Assembly (NCBI GenBank): GCA_900542875.1
Contig: UQPH01000010.1
Location: forward strand, 1 to 40,974
Reading direction: 5' to 3'
Origin: an uncultured Eubacterium sp.
GTDB lineage: Bacteria > Bacillota > Clostridia > Oscillospirales > Acutalibacteraceae
Length of the DNA: 40,974 nucleotides
Shown here: positions 24,251 to 32,164 of the stretch, piece by piece
Position numbering within the stretch: the stretch's first letter is position 1
How the letters are laid out: each line of letters begins with the position of its first letter
Program-made: the position numbers and the translations under genes
Notes under the pieces: generated by a model
What the model saw: only the letters and a program-made list of their open reading frames with translations
Told to the model about the DNA's origin: nothing
Databases searched by the model: none

Positions 24251-24281
24251 AAAAATCCCATTGTTTTTCAATGGGATTTTT
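24251..24281. terminator. Bidirectional intrinsic terminator
   Basis: A 13-bp perfect stem AAAAATCCCATTG/CAATGGGATTTTT with a 5-base loop has T runs on both strands. It ends the 6S-like RNA (plus) and the epimerase gene (minus). Confidence 0.93.
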
Positions 24282-24307
24282 ACTGTACTGTTATGTATTA
24301 TGTATGA

Positions 24308-25327
24308 TTACTCGCCCTTCATACCGAGAAGCTTAGCCTTGCCCTCAAACGCTTCCTTTGAAAGCTTGATTGAATCGAAGATAGCAGCCTCAATATCATC
24401 AGGTGTGCAACCAAGTTCCTTAGTATCATCGGTAGGAATAAAGAGATTCATACCCATAATATCAGCAAGTCCAACAGGATCAATACCCGAGTCAACATTT
24501 CTCTTAGCATAATCCTTTCTCATAACAAGACCGAATGCCTGGAAAGTCCACTTAGGAACGTCAACAATCTTTCTGTCCTCAATACCGTCCATAGCTCTGT
24601 AAACAATCTTAAGGAATTCTCTCCAAGTAAGGTTGTAGCAAGAAATACCGTATGCTCTTGCGCCCTTAACCTGCTCGGCAGCACCAACAATAGCCTCGCC
24701 TACCTGACGAACGGTAAGCATAGCCGTACCGCCTGCCGGATACATTGTGAAAGGCATCTTCTCAAATCTCTGAAGCTGTTCAATAAGGATAACCCATACA
24801 GGTCTTCTGCCCGGCTGAGTACCGAAGATGTAAGGAAGTTCAAGAACTGCTACGCCCATATTATCGTCTGCGTACTTAAATGCAGTCTCTTCCTGATCAA
24901 CTCTGGAACGAATGTAGGGGTGCTTCTCGCAAAGTTTCATATCCGGACGTTGTTTAGCAAGCCAAGCAAAGTATGAACCGAGAACTACGCATCTCTTAAC
25001 GCCGCACTTTTTAGCCATAGCAAGGCATCTGTCTACGGGGTCAATGTTGTACTTCTTATAAGCATCATAAACAGGAGCCGGGAATTCAACTCTCTCGTCA
25101 ACGCCTGCGGCATAAACGAAAGCATCCATACCTGTCATTGCTTTTTCAAGTTCTTCGTCTGTGAGTTCAAGGAAGTTGCCAAATTCAATTTCCATCTCCT
25201 TAGGAATCGGAGCTCCTTCCGGGAGAGGAGGAAGAGCGATGGTCTTTACCTTATGTCCTCTGTCAATAAAAATTCGTGCTGCGGCAGAACCAAGAAGGCC
25301 TGTACCGCCAAAGATTAATACGTTCAT
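24308..25327 (-). CDS. NAD(P)-dependent epimerase/reductase, extended SDR family
   Basis: A 339-aa extended short-chain dehydrogenase. The Rossmann motif GGTGLLGSAA (residues 7-16) fits G-x-x-G-x-x-G. The active-site Tyr region reads YIRSR rather than the usual YxxxK, so a nucleotide-sugar epimerase role is uncertain. The C-terminal substrate domain (about 200-339) is not specific to a family I can name. It is monocistronic, with its own promoter and terminator. Its codon choice looks more biased (many GCC, CTT, AAG) than its neighbours, suggesting high expression. Confidence 0.8.
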   Translation of the reverse strand: MNVLIFGGTGLLGSAAARIFIDRGHKVKTIALPPLPEGAPIPKEMEIEFGNFLELTDEELEKAMTGMDAFVYAAGVDERVEFPAPVYDAYKKYNIDPVDRCLAMAKKCGVKRCVVLGSYFAWLAKQRPDMKLCEKHPYIRSRVDQEETAFKYADDNMGVAVLELPYIFGTQPGRRPVWVILIEQLQRFEKMPFTMYPAGGTAMLTVRQVGEAIVGAAEQVKGARAYGISCYNLTWREFLKIVYRAMDGIEDRKIVDVPKWTFQAFGLVMRKDYAKRNVDSGIDPVGLADIMGMNLFIPTDDTKELGCTPDDIEAAIFDSIKLSKEAFEGKAKLLGMKGE

Positions 25328-25359
25328 AATAATCCTCCATAAAAATATTCAACGTTTTT

Positions 25360-25388
25360 ATATTACTACATTTATCAACTTTCGTCAA
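25360..25388 (-). promoter_or_regulatory. Promoter of the epimerase gene
   Basis: TTGACG (25388-25383), 17-bp spacer, TAATAT (25365-25360) on the minus strand; a TATGGAGG ribosome site follows before the ATG. Confidence 0.75.
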
Positions 25389-25435
25389 GAAATTTATTAA
25401 CTTTTTCTAAAATATTATATATTTTATACATATCA

Positions 25436-25477
25436 AAAGACTGCCCGAAAAAAATGAAGCAGTCTCGGACAGTCTTT
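25436..25477 (-). terminator. Terminator after the transglutaminase-like gene
   Basis: Stem AAAGACTGTCCGA/TCGGGCAGTCTTT (one G-T pair) with a 16-base loop, ending in TTTT on the minus strand, 8 bp after the stop. Confidence 0.85.
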
Positions 25478-25484
25478 AATGAAT

Positions 25485-26960
25485 TTAATATTTGCCGTTC
25501 ATTATCATGGCGTAATCTTTTGCATTATTAATTCCGTCGTTATTTACATCGGCGTAAGAATCATAACCGTTACTTTCAAAAGCATTGTCAAACGATGATA
25601 TTCTGGGCATAACAACCTTATTTTGACTTTTCATATCAATTATCGGCAAATAGAGCAAATCGCCGTTTTCAACGCCAAGAGACAAAAAGCATTTCGGATT
25701 CTCGAGCGTTACAAATGATTTTTTATTACTTCCGTCAAAATTAATACTGTTCAAAATTCCGTTTTTAACCGATGAAGAAGTATAATTTACATTGGCAAAA
25801 TAAAGTCTGTTATTATATCCGATTAAAGGTGAATAAAAGATATTATAATAATGCTTATCGGAAGAATTATTCGGATTTGACGATACCCTTCTTTGACCCG
25901 ATGTCATATAAATATCATTGCAAACAAGCAAAGTGTTTCCGTTTTTATCTCTTTTTACAATATTAAATTTAAGATTATTCACATTACAGTCTATGTAATA
26001 ATAATCGCCGTTTGCTACGGGAATATTTGTATTTATATCGTTCCAAAAGGCATTATCGTATGTTGTGTCATCACAGGTTATTTCATCGGGATACGACATA
26101 CCCTTATGCCAAATACCGGTATTGCCGTTCACGGCCGCCGTACTTTTCAAAAAACAATTATGTGCAATCATGCTATAGGCATTTTCGCCGAGAGCCATAT
26201 ACAAATCATCATAGGTCAAATCGACATTATACCACTTACCGTTAATTTGAACTATATTCCATGCGTGCGACATTTCATCGGATATTACATATTTGCACGG
26301 TATACCCAAATAATTCATAATTGCCGAATAAGCCAAGGCATAACCTGCGCAGACAACTGTTCCGTCATAAAACATTCCGTAAGCGGAATGATAAATCTGC
26401 TTATCGTCAGAGGTGTAAGTAAGTTTCGGATAAAGCGCAATCATACACAAATAATCATGAATAACAAGAGCCTTTTGAACATCGTCCATGGTATCATCGA
26501 CCAAATCGACAGCGTACATAAAACCTCTGTTGTAAATCTTTTTAGCTGCGTCTATATCTTTTGTTTCAACGGTATAATAAGGACGTACCGTACCTACCGT
26601 TCCGTCACTGTAATAACCGTATTGAATAGAACTTGAGACATAAAACAAATCGGGATGGTCATTTATAACATTTGCGTAAATAAGCGGAAAATCAGCCCTT
26701 TGAATTTTATAAGAGCGAATGTCAAAATTAGTTTTTACATTGCTGAGAGAGCTGTATATAAAGTCCTTTACCGCCGAAAGATTTGAATATGACGAAGAAA
26801 GTTGCGAAGATTCGGCAACTGTCTGAGAGTCATCAAAACTTCCCTCCTGCAACAGAGACACCCTAGAGTAATCGGTTTTTACCGAGGCGTAAGCATAAAG
26901 AGGCATTGTTGCCGTCAAAAGAAAAAGAAAAGATACAATAATTGAAATTAGTCTTTTCAT
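25485..26960 (-). CDS. Secreted transglutaminase-like protein with a C-terminal dockerin-type calcium loop
   Basis: A 491-aa exported protein. It has a signal peptide (about 1-25, ending PLYAYA), an N-terminal region, and a transglutaminase-like cysteine-protease fold with the triad Cys204 (VVCAGYA), His232 (SHAWN) and Asp247 (NVDLTYDD), followed by Tyr-rich repeats of the DUF5050/beta type (about 300-460). The C-terminus has one calcium-binding loop of dockerin type, DVNNDGINNAKDYA, and stops soon after, so only half of a normal duplicated dockerin is present. It could be cell-wall protein processing or cross-linking; no anchor is seen. GGAGGTG precedes the ATG. Confidence 0.82.
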   Translation of the reverse strand: MKRLISIIVSFLFLLTATMPLYAYASVKTDYSRVSLLQEGSFDDSQTVAESSQLSSSYSNLSAVKDFIYSSLSNVKTNFDIRSYKIQRADFPLIYANVINDHPDLFYVSSSIQYGYYSDGTVGTVRPYYTVETKDIDAAKKIYNRGFMYAVDLVDDTMDDVQKALVIHDYLCMIALYPKLTYTSDDKQIYHSAYGMFYDGTVVCAGYALAYSAIMNYLGIPCKYVISDEMSHAWNIVQINGKWYNVDLTYDDLYMALGENAYSMIAHNCFLKSTAAVNGNTGIWHKGMSYPDEITCDDTTYDNAFWNDINTNIPVANGDYYYIDCNVNNLKFNIVKRDKNGNTLLVCNDIYMTSGQRRVSSNPNNSSDKHYYNIFYSPLIGYNNRLYFANVNYTSSSVKNGILNSINFDGSNKKSFVTLENPKCFLSLGVENGDLLYLPIIDMKSQNKVVMPRISSFDNAFESNGYDSYADVNNDGINNAKDYAMIMNGKY

Positions 26961-26997
26961 ACAAACACCTCCGTAAAAAATTGAAATTCTTTATTCA

Positions 26998-27027
26998 ATA
27001 ATACTAAAAAAAGCGGTTCTCAGTCAA
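26998..27027 (-). promoter_or_regulatory. Promoter of the transglutaminase-like gene, inside the upstream terminator
   Basis: TTGACT (27027-27022) is the loop of the upstream terminator hairpin, and TATTAT (27003-26998) follows after 18 bp, right after its T run. The spacer contains the terminator's 3' arm. Confidence 0.6.
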
Positions 27028-27039
27028 GAGAACCGCTTT
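27004..27039 (-). terminator. Terminator of the transcarboxylase-like operon
   Basis: A perfect 12-bp stem AAAGCGGTTCTC/GAGAACCGCTTT with a 6-base loop and a run of seven T on the minus strand. Confidence 0.93.
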
Positions 27040-27070
27040 ACAATTTATAAATTTGTTACTTATATACTAA

Positions 27071-28471
27071 TCAGACAGGATGAACCTTATTAACGATATC
27101 ATCGTGCTTTCCGTCAAGTCCGTACTTTGCGTCTCTTCTCTTTTCAAAGAATTTAACGGCAACCTGACCGAACTGAGCATAAGAGAGAACGTCCTCTTCC
27201 TGTTCGTAATATTCCTTAATTTCATCCTTAAACTGCTCGATGGAATCATTAAGTAAATCAGCCGGACGGCAGTCGATAATCGGTTCATCGCCTACAATTT
27301 TCTTACGGAAGTCGGTATCAATCTCGCAAGGAGTAGCACCATACTTACCTGCAACCAAATCCTTAAATTCCTTTGTAACCATCTTATAACGCTCGCCCAT
27401 AATTACGTTGAAAACAGCCTGAGTGCCGACAATCTGTGAGGTCGGAGTAACAAGAGGCGGATAACCTGAATCCTTACGAACTCTCGGTACTTCCGCAAGT
27501 ACCTCCTCAAGTTTATCCTCTTTGCCTGCTTGCTTAAGTTGGCTGTTAAGGTTAGAGAGCATTCCGCCCGGAACCTGATAAAGAAGCGTATTAGCGTCAA
27601 CTCCGAGCATTTTCGGGTCGAGGAGACCGCTGTCAAGGTACTTCTGGCGAAGCGGTGCGAAGAAGTCACGAACAACAGTTAAAGCCTTAAGGTCAAGACC
27701 TGTATCGTATTCTGTACCCTTAAGTGCGGCAACCATAGACTCTGTAGCAGGGTGAGAAGTACCCATGGCAAGCGGAGACATAGCGGTATCGATTACATCA
27801 ACACCTGCCTCAATGCCTTTTAGAAGAACCATTGAAGCGAGTCCCGAAGTGTAATGAGAATGAAGTTGAATCGGGATTTTAACCGTTTCTTTAAGTGCCT
27901 TTACCAAATCATATGTTCCGTACGGAGTAAGAAGTCCTGCCATATCCTTAATGCAGATTGAGTTTGCGCCTGCATCCTCAAGCTGTTTTGCATAATGGCA
28001 ATAATAATTTGTATCAAATACGGGACCGGTTGTGTAAGAAATGGCAGCCTGCACGTGTCCGCCGTATTTATTTGCGGCGTTAATGGCTGTTTCAAGGTTA
28101 CGAACATCATTAAGAGCATCAAAAATTCTTAGAATATCAATACCGTTATCAATGCTCTTCTTTACAAAGTAATCAACAAGTTCATCGCTGTAATGACGAT
28201 AACCAAGCATATTCTGTCCCCTGAAAAGCATTTGAAGCTTTGTATTAGGACATTTTTTTCTTATGATACGAAGTCTCTCCCACGGATCCTCGTTAAGGTA
28301 TCTCAGACAGCTGTCAAATGTGGCGCCACCCCAACACTCAAGCGAATGATAACCGATTTTATCCATCGTTTCAAGAATGTCAACAAATTCGTCTGTTCTC
28401 ATTCTGGTTGCAATCAAAGACTGATGTGCATCACGAAGAACAGTTTCAGTAATTCCGATTTTTTTAGCCAT
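27071..28471 (-). CDS. Pyruvate/oxaloacetate carboxyltransferase subunit (transcarboxylase 5S / OadA-type)
   Basis: A 466-aa biotin-dependent carboxyltransferase that moves CO2 between carboxybiotin and pyruvate/oxaloacetate. The DRE-TIM barrel starts TETVLRDAHQS (metal-binding Asp) and has GGATFDSC, LFRGQN, CIKDMAG (the carboxylated lysine, near residue 178) and QLHSHYTSG (metal-binding His pair), with a C-terminal helical domain. It ends without a fused biotin domain; that is encoded separately just upstream. It is last in the operon, 10 bp after the biotin protein. Confidence 0.92.
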   Translation of the reverse strand: MAKKIGITETVLRDAHQSLIATRMRTDEFVDILETMDKIGYHSLECWGGATFDSCLRYLNEDPWERLRIIRKKCPNTKLQMLFRGQNMLGYRHYSDELVDYFVKKSIDNGIDILRIFDALNDVRNLETAINAANKYGGHVQAAISYTTGPVFDTNYYCHYAKQLEDAGANSICIKDMAGLLTPYGTYDLVKALKETVKIPIQLHSHYTSGLASMVLLKGIEAGVDVIDTAMSPLAMGTSHPATESMVAALKGTEYDTGLDLKALTVVRDFFAPLRQKYLDSGLLDPKMLGVDANTLLYQVPGGMLSNLNSQLKQAGKEDKLEEVLAEVPRVRKDSGYPPLVTPTSQIVGTQAVFNVIMGERYKMVTKEFKDLVAGKYGATPCEIDTDFRKKIVGDEPIIDCRPADLLNDSIEQFKDEIKEYYEQEEDVLSYAQFGQVAVKFFEKRRDAKYGLDGKHDDIVNKVHPV

Positions 28472-28481
28472 ATTGCACCTC

Positions 28482-28865
28482 TTAGTTTAATGATACGAGG
28501 GTTTGACCTGCTTCAACTGTATCGCCTTTATTAACATTAACAGAAGCAACAGTTCCGTCCTGAGGAGCAACGATCTCGTTTTCCATCTTCATAGCCTCAA
28601 GAATTAAAAGAACATCGCCTGCTTTTACCGATGCGCCGTTTGATACCTTAATATCAAGAATGTTACCCGGCATCGGAGCGTCAACGCTTACAGAGCCTGC
28701 GGCAGCAGGAGCAGCAGCGGGAGCAGCGGCGGGAGCCGGAGCAGGTGTGCTTGCAGGTGCGGCTGCCGGAGCCGGTGCAGCAGCAACGGGAGCGGCTGAG
28801 CCGTTTGCGTCTTCTACGGTTACATTATAAGGTGTTCCGTTTACGGTTATAGTATAGTTTTTCAT
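28482..28865 (-). CDS. Biotin carboxyl carrier protein (transcarboxylase 1.3S-type)
   Basis: A 127-aa carrier whose biotin is attached to Lys93 in EAMKMEN. The first 20 residues form a small strand region, followed by an Ala/Pro-rich flexible hinge (about 24-57), then the biotinyl domain (58-127) with APMPGNI. It shuttles CO2 between the two catalytic subunits encoded on either side of it. It has a GGAGG site and is 14 bp from the preceding gene. Confidence 0.95.
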   Translation of the reverse strand: MKNYTITVNGTPYNVTVEDANGSAAPVAAAPAPAAAPASTPAPAPAAAPAAAPAAAGSVSVDAPMPGNILDIKVSNGASVKAGDVLLILEAMKMENEIVAPQDGTVASVNVNKGDTVEAGQTLVSLN

Positions 28866-28879
28866 TTTTATATCCTCCG

Positions 28880-30202
28880 TTATTTTACAGAATGTTTTCT
28901 TGGTATGGTTGTTTCACGCTTACCTGCAATAACATTAAGATATTCGATAAGCTTTTCTCTTGTCTTTTCAGGTTCAAAGACATCATCGACAGCACCGCAA
29001 GCAGCCGCCGAATAAACAGAACCGATTGTGTCCTTGTATTCCTTTTCGAGAGTTGCTCTGTCCTCACCCTTTGCAAGGCGGTCATTATAAAGAAATGCAA
29101 CGGCTGCATCAACCTCGAGCGGAGAAGCAACGGCGTTATCCCATGCAAGAGTAAAATCAGCATTTGCACCCTTACCTGCAAGTACAATATAGGAAGCACC
29201 AACAGCCTCTGAAGTGATAAGACTGATCTTTGGACAGGTAGCCGAAGCGTAAGCCGAACTGAGTTTTGTAAGTGCTACAAGAGCCTGAGATTCTATTCCC
29301 TTTTCTACGCCGCATGAATCGGCAACTGTAATCAACGGGATATTAAACGCATCACAAAGTTTAACAAAAGCTTCTGCCTTATATGCGCATTTAGCACACA
29401 GTTTGTTTCCGTTAAATGCTACAACGCCGACTGTTTTACCTTCAATAGTTGAAAGTACGGTCGAAACATTTGACGCATAATTGTTTTTGAATTCAACCTT
29501 AACATCACTGTCGAGAACCGAATTTATTACATCGTCTACTGTTGACATTGCATTCGGGAAAACAGACGGTACAGTAAAATCAAAGCTTACAAACGGAGCA
29601 CTTTCCAAATTATTTGACGGAAGAAGTACAGCAAGTTTTCTTGCCTCATTAACGGCTTCGTCAAAACTGTCTGCAAGTATGTCAACAGTACCGTCATTCG
29701 CAGATTTCTCTGCTGTAATATCAGACGGAGCGGTAACGTAAAAGTCACTGTCCTTTACCGCTATAACCGCATCAGCCATATTAGCCATCAAAGCGGAAGT
29801 TCCGAGGCAAGAGCCTGCGATAACAGAAATCTGCGGAATAACGCCAGACACTTTTGTTGACGCTTTGAGGAGTTCTCCGTAAGCGTTTAGCACTTCAAAG
29901 CCCTCGGTAAGTTTAACTCCGTTTGAGTCATATATTCCGATAACAGGACAACCTGTCTTTGTTGCAAGAGAATAAACCTTGCTGATTTTTGCACAGTGAG
30001 CAACGCTGACAGCACCCGAATTAATCTCGGAATTTTGTGCAAAGGCATAGCATTCGGCACCGTTTACATAGCCAAAGCCGGACACAACCTCTACCTCACC
30101 GTCAACACTCTTAGCATAAGCGTCAAGTTCGGTGAATGAGCCGTCATCAAAAAGAGCCGCAAGTCTCTTATATGCGATGTTCTCTTTATTTGATAAATTC
30201 AT
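28880..30202 (-). CDS. Carboxyltransferase subunit of MmdA/12S type, short and divergent
   Basis: A crotonase-fold CoA carboxyltransferase. At 440 aa it is shorter than the usual ~510 aa of MmdA. The N-terminal lobe (GFGYVNGAECYAFAQ, VIGIYDSNGVKLTEG) and C-terminal lobe (AACGAVDDVFEPEKTREKL, ending PRKHSVK) match the family. However, the usual DSGGARIQEG reads DSNGVKLTEG, and the glycine-rich GPCAGG reads GSCLGT, so substrate and activity are uncertain. Methylmalonyl-CoA or another CoA ester is likely. It is first in the operon with the ribosome site AAGGAGG. Confidence 0.82.
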   Translation of the reverse strand: MNLSNKENIAYKRLAALFDDGSFTELDAYAKSVDGEVEVVSGFGYVNGAECYAFAQNSEINSGAVSVAHCAKISKVYSLATKTGCPVIGIYDSNGVKLTEGFEVLNAYGELLKASTKVSGVIPQISVIAGSCLGTSALMANMADAVIAVKDSDFYVTAPSDITAEKSANDGTVDILADSFDEAVNEARKLAVLLPSNNLESAPFVSFDFTVPSVFPNAMSTVDDVINSVLDSDVKVEFKNNYASNVSTVLSTIEGKTVGVVAFNGNKLCAKCAYKAEAFVKLCDAFNIPLITVADSCGVEKGIESQALVALTKLSSAYASATCPKISLITSEAVGASYIVLAGKGANADFTLAWDNAVASPLEVDAAVAFLYNDRLAKGEDRATLEKEYKDTIGSVYSAAACGAVDDVFEPEKTREKLIEYLNVIAGKRETTIPRKHSVK

Positions 30203-30269
30203 TAATAATCCTCCTTATGAGTAATATAGGTATGTGTAATAACCAATATCCCAAAAATACCTATTATAG

Positions 30270-30298
30270 ATTTTAGCACGATTGCATTCCAATATCAA
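30270..30298 (-). promoter_or_regulatory. Promoter of the transcarboxylase-like operon
   Basis: TTGATA (30298-30293), 17-bp spacer, TAAAAT (30275-30270) on the minus strand. An 8-bp inverted repeat ATAGGTAT/ATACCTAT (30226-30264) begins at the expected start site and could be an operator or a leader hairpin. Confidence 0.7.
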
Positions 30299-30339
30299 CA
30301 ACTAAATTAATATTTTTAATTATATACCGACCGACAAAA

Positions 30340-31083
30340 TTAATTTTCTTTATGTCCGGCAGACCTTAAAAGTTTCTTTACCTCCTGCTCGGTGAGTTCT
30401 CTGTATGTGCCCTGCTTTAACATTCCGAGTTTCAGTGAACCTATGGAAGTTCTCTTGAGCCTTGCGACTTCAAGATTTTGGCTTTCGCACATTTTTCTGA
30501 TTTCTCTGTTTCTGCCCTCGTGAAGAATAAACTCAAGTACAACTCTGTTCTCATCCTCACTCAACACGGAAACCTCACACGGAGCAGTCATTCTGCCGTC
30601 AATTTCTATGCCGTTTCTTAAATTATTAAGTATTATATCATTTACGGCAGGTCTTACGGTAACCCTATAAACCTTTGCATATTCATGCGACGGATGTGTC
30701 ATACAATTTGTAAAAGAGCCGTCATTGGTTAGAATCAGCAGACCCTCGCTGTCCTTATCAAGTCTGCCTACCGGATATATTCTGTCACCGAAATCAGGAA
30801 GTAAATCCATAACCGTCTTTCGTCCGAGTTCGTCGGACACGGTAGTAACATATCCACGGGGTTTATAAAGCATTACATAAATCATTTTTCTCTTTCTTTG
30901 AGAAACGATTTTTTGTTTGCCGACGGTTACCGAGTCTTTGCGTGGATTAACTTTCATTCCTATTTGAGCGATATGACCGTTAACCTTTACCTTACCGGCT
31001 TTGATAAGTTCCTCGCTTTTTCTTCTCGAGGCAACTCCCTGCTCTGCTAAAAATTTTTGTAGTCTTATTTCGTTGTTTGCCAT
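30340..31083 (-). CDS. rluB: 23S rRNA pseudouridine synthase RluB/RsuA family
   Basis: A 247-aa stand-alone RsuA-family pseudouridine synthase that acts on 23S rRNA. An N-terminal S4 RNA-binding domain (about 4-60, RLQKFLAEQGVASRRKSEELI) precedes the catalytic domain with the Asp in GRLDKDSEGLLILTNDG, then HEGRNREIRKM. It overlaps the carboxypeptidase gene by 19 bp. The dacB-...-rluB order is the B. subtilis one, where spmA/spmB lie between; they are absent here. Confidence 0.94.
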   Translation of the reverse strand: MANNEIRLQKFLAEQGVASRRKSEELIKAGKVKVNGHIAQIGMKVNPRKDSVTVGKQKIVSQRKRKMIYVMLYKPRGYVTTVSDELGRKTVMDLLPDFGDRIYPVGRLDKDSEGLLILTNDGSFTNCMTHPSHEYAKVYRVTVRPAVNDIILNNLRNGIEIDGRMTAPCEVSVLSEDENRVVLEFILHEGRNREIRKMCESQNLEVARLKRTSIGSLKLGMLKQGTYRELTEQEVKKLLRSAGHKEN

Positions 31084-32123
31084 ACGGTTACACTTTCCGG
31101 GGCAATAATATCTACTGTCCCTATTAATTTATTGTTTGAATATATTTTCAGTTTTCCGACTTTACTGCCCTGAATTACCGGAGCATAGATAATAGGATAA
31201 AAGCACGCCTCGGTTTCTATGCTGTTTATATAAGCGATGTCATATTCCGCCCTGCACAAAAGGCTGTCGCTTACACCGCCGACAACATCAATCGGAATTT
31301 CCTCGGTCTTTGAATAAACCCTATATCTCTTTTTTGAAAAGTCAAGAATCTTTTGGTGGTCATTCCAATCATCATATGCATTCAGCGTAACAATTATAAT
31401 TGTACTTTTTTTGTAATTAAATGCGGAAACGAGGCATCTGCCGGATTTTTCGGTATATCCTGTTTTAACGCCGATACAATCTTCCGTTTTATAAAGTAAT
31501 TTATTATGATTGTAGATTGTCTGCGGCTGTGAATTGATTAATATCTCAGCCGACTGCATAGAGCAGACCGAAGAAAACAGTTCGTTATCTAGGGCGTGAG
31601 AAGTCAAAACCGCCATATCATACGCAGTCGAATAATGTTCAACACTATCGAGACCCGACGGAGTTTCAAAATGAGTATTTTTCAAATTAAACTCTTCTGC
31701 ATACTCATTCATTAAAGAAACAAAATCGCTAATACTCCCCGAAACAACTACGGCAAGCGCATTAGCGGCATCATTGCCCGATGCGAGGAGTGCTCCTTTA
31801 ATTAAATCGCCGACGGTAATATTATCGCCTGCTTTTAGATAAATAAGCGAACCTTCTGCCTTATTGAGCATATCGCTTGTAATCGTTACGGTATCGTCAA
31901 AGTTCAGTTTTTCGCAAGCAATCAGGCAGGTCATAATCTTAGTGGTGGAAGCCATAGACGCCCTGTCGTTCATATTATTATCATAAAGCACCGTACCGGT
32001 AGCCTTATCGATTGCAACGGCGTAACGGGCACTTATGTTTTCGCTTTTAGCATATACATTAACTGTAAAGAAAAACACAAAACACAGTAAAAATGCCGCA
32101 ATTTTCTTAAACAAAACAATCAC
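31065..32123 (-). CDS. D-alanyl-D-alanine carboxypeptidase (DacB/DacF-type PBP)
   Basis: A secreted low-molecular-weight penicillin-binding protein that removes the last D-Ala from peptidoglycan pentapeptides; in this operon it is probably the spore-cortex DacB/DacF type. The signal peptide is about residues 1-25. Motifs are SxxK as STTK (59-62), SGN in LASGNDAANAL, and KTG in GVKTGYTEKSG, followed by a small beta-rich C-terminal domain. No ATG is available: it opens with GTG at 32123, or with TTG at 32114, which is better spaced from TAGGTG. A hairpin covers this start region. Confidence 0.92.
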   Translation of the reverse strand: MIVLFKKIAAFLLCFVFFFTVNVYAKSENISARYAVAIDKATGTVLYDNNMNDRASMASTTKIMTCLIACEKLNFDDTVTITSDMLNKAEGSLIYLKAGDNITVGDLIKGALLASGNDAANALAVVVSGSISDFVSLMNEYAEEFNLKNTHFETPSGLDSVEHYSTAYDMAVLTSHALDNELFSSVCSMQSAEILINSQPQTIYNHNKLLYKTEDCIGVKTGYTEKSGRCLVSAFNYKKSTIIIVTLNAYDDWNDHQKILDFSKKRYRVYSKTEEIPIDVVGGVSDSLLCRAEYDIAYINSIETEACFYPIIYAPVIQGSKVGKLKIYSNNKLIGTVDIIAPESVTVWQTTK

Positions 32124-32147
32124 CTACATAAATATATGCAGGTGATT
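32118..32147 (-). promoter_or_regulatory. Hairpin that covers the carboxypeptidase ribosome site
   Basis: A 13-bp stem AATCACCTGCATA/TATGTAGGTGATT (one G-T pair) with a 4-base loop has the Shine-Dalgarno AGGTG and the possible GTG start in its 3' arm. After it comes GTTTTG, too short a T run for a good terminator. Confidence 0.65.
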
Positions 32148-32164
32148 AAATTTAATTAATAATA

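Noticed and set aside
27071..30202. Complete sodium-pumping oxaloacetate or methylmalonyl-CoA decarboxylase
   Set aside because: No beta (OadB/MmdB) or gamma membrane subunit is encoded in or next to the operon.
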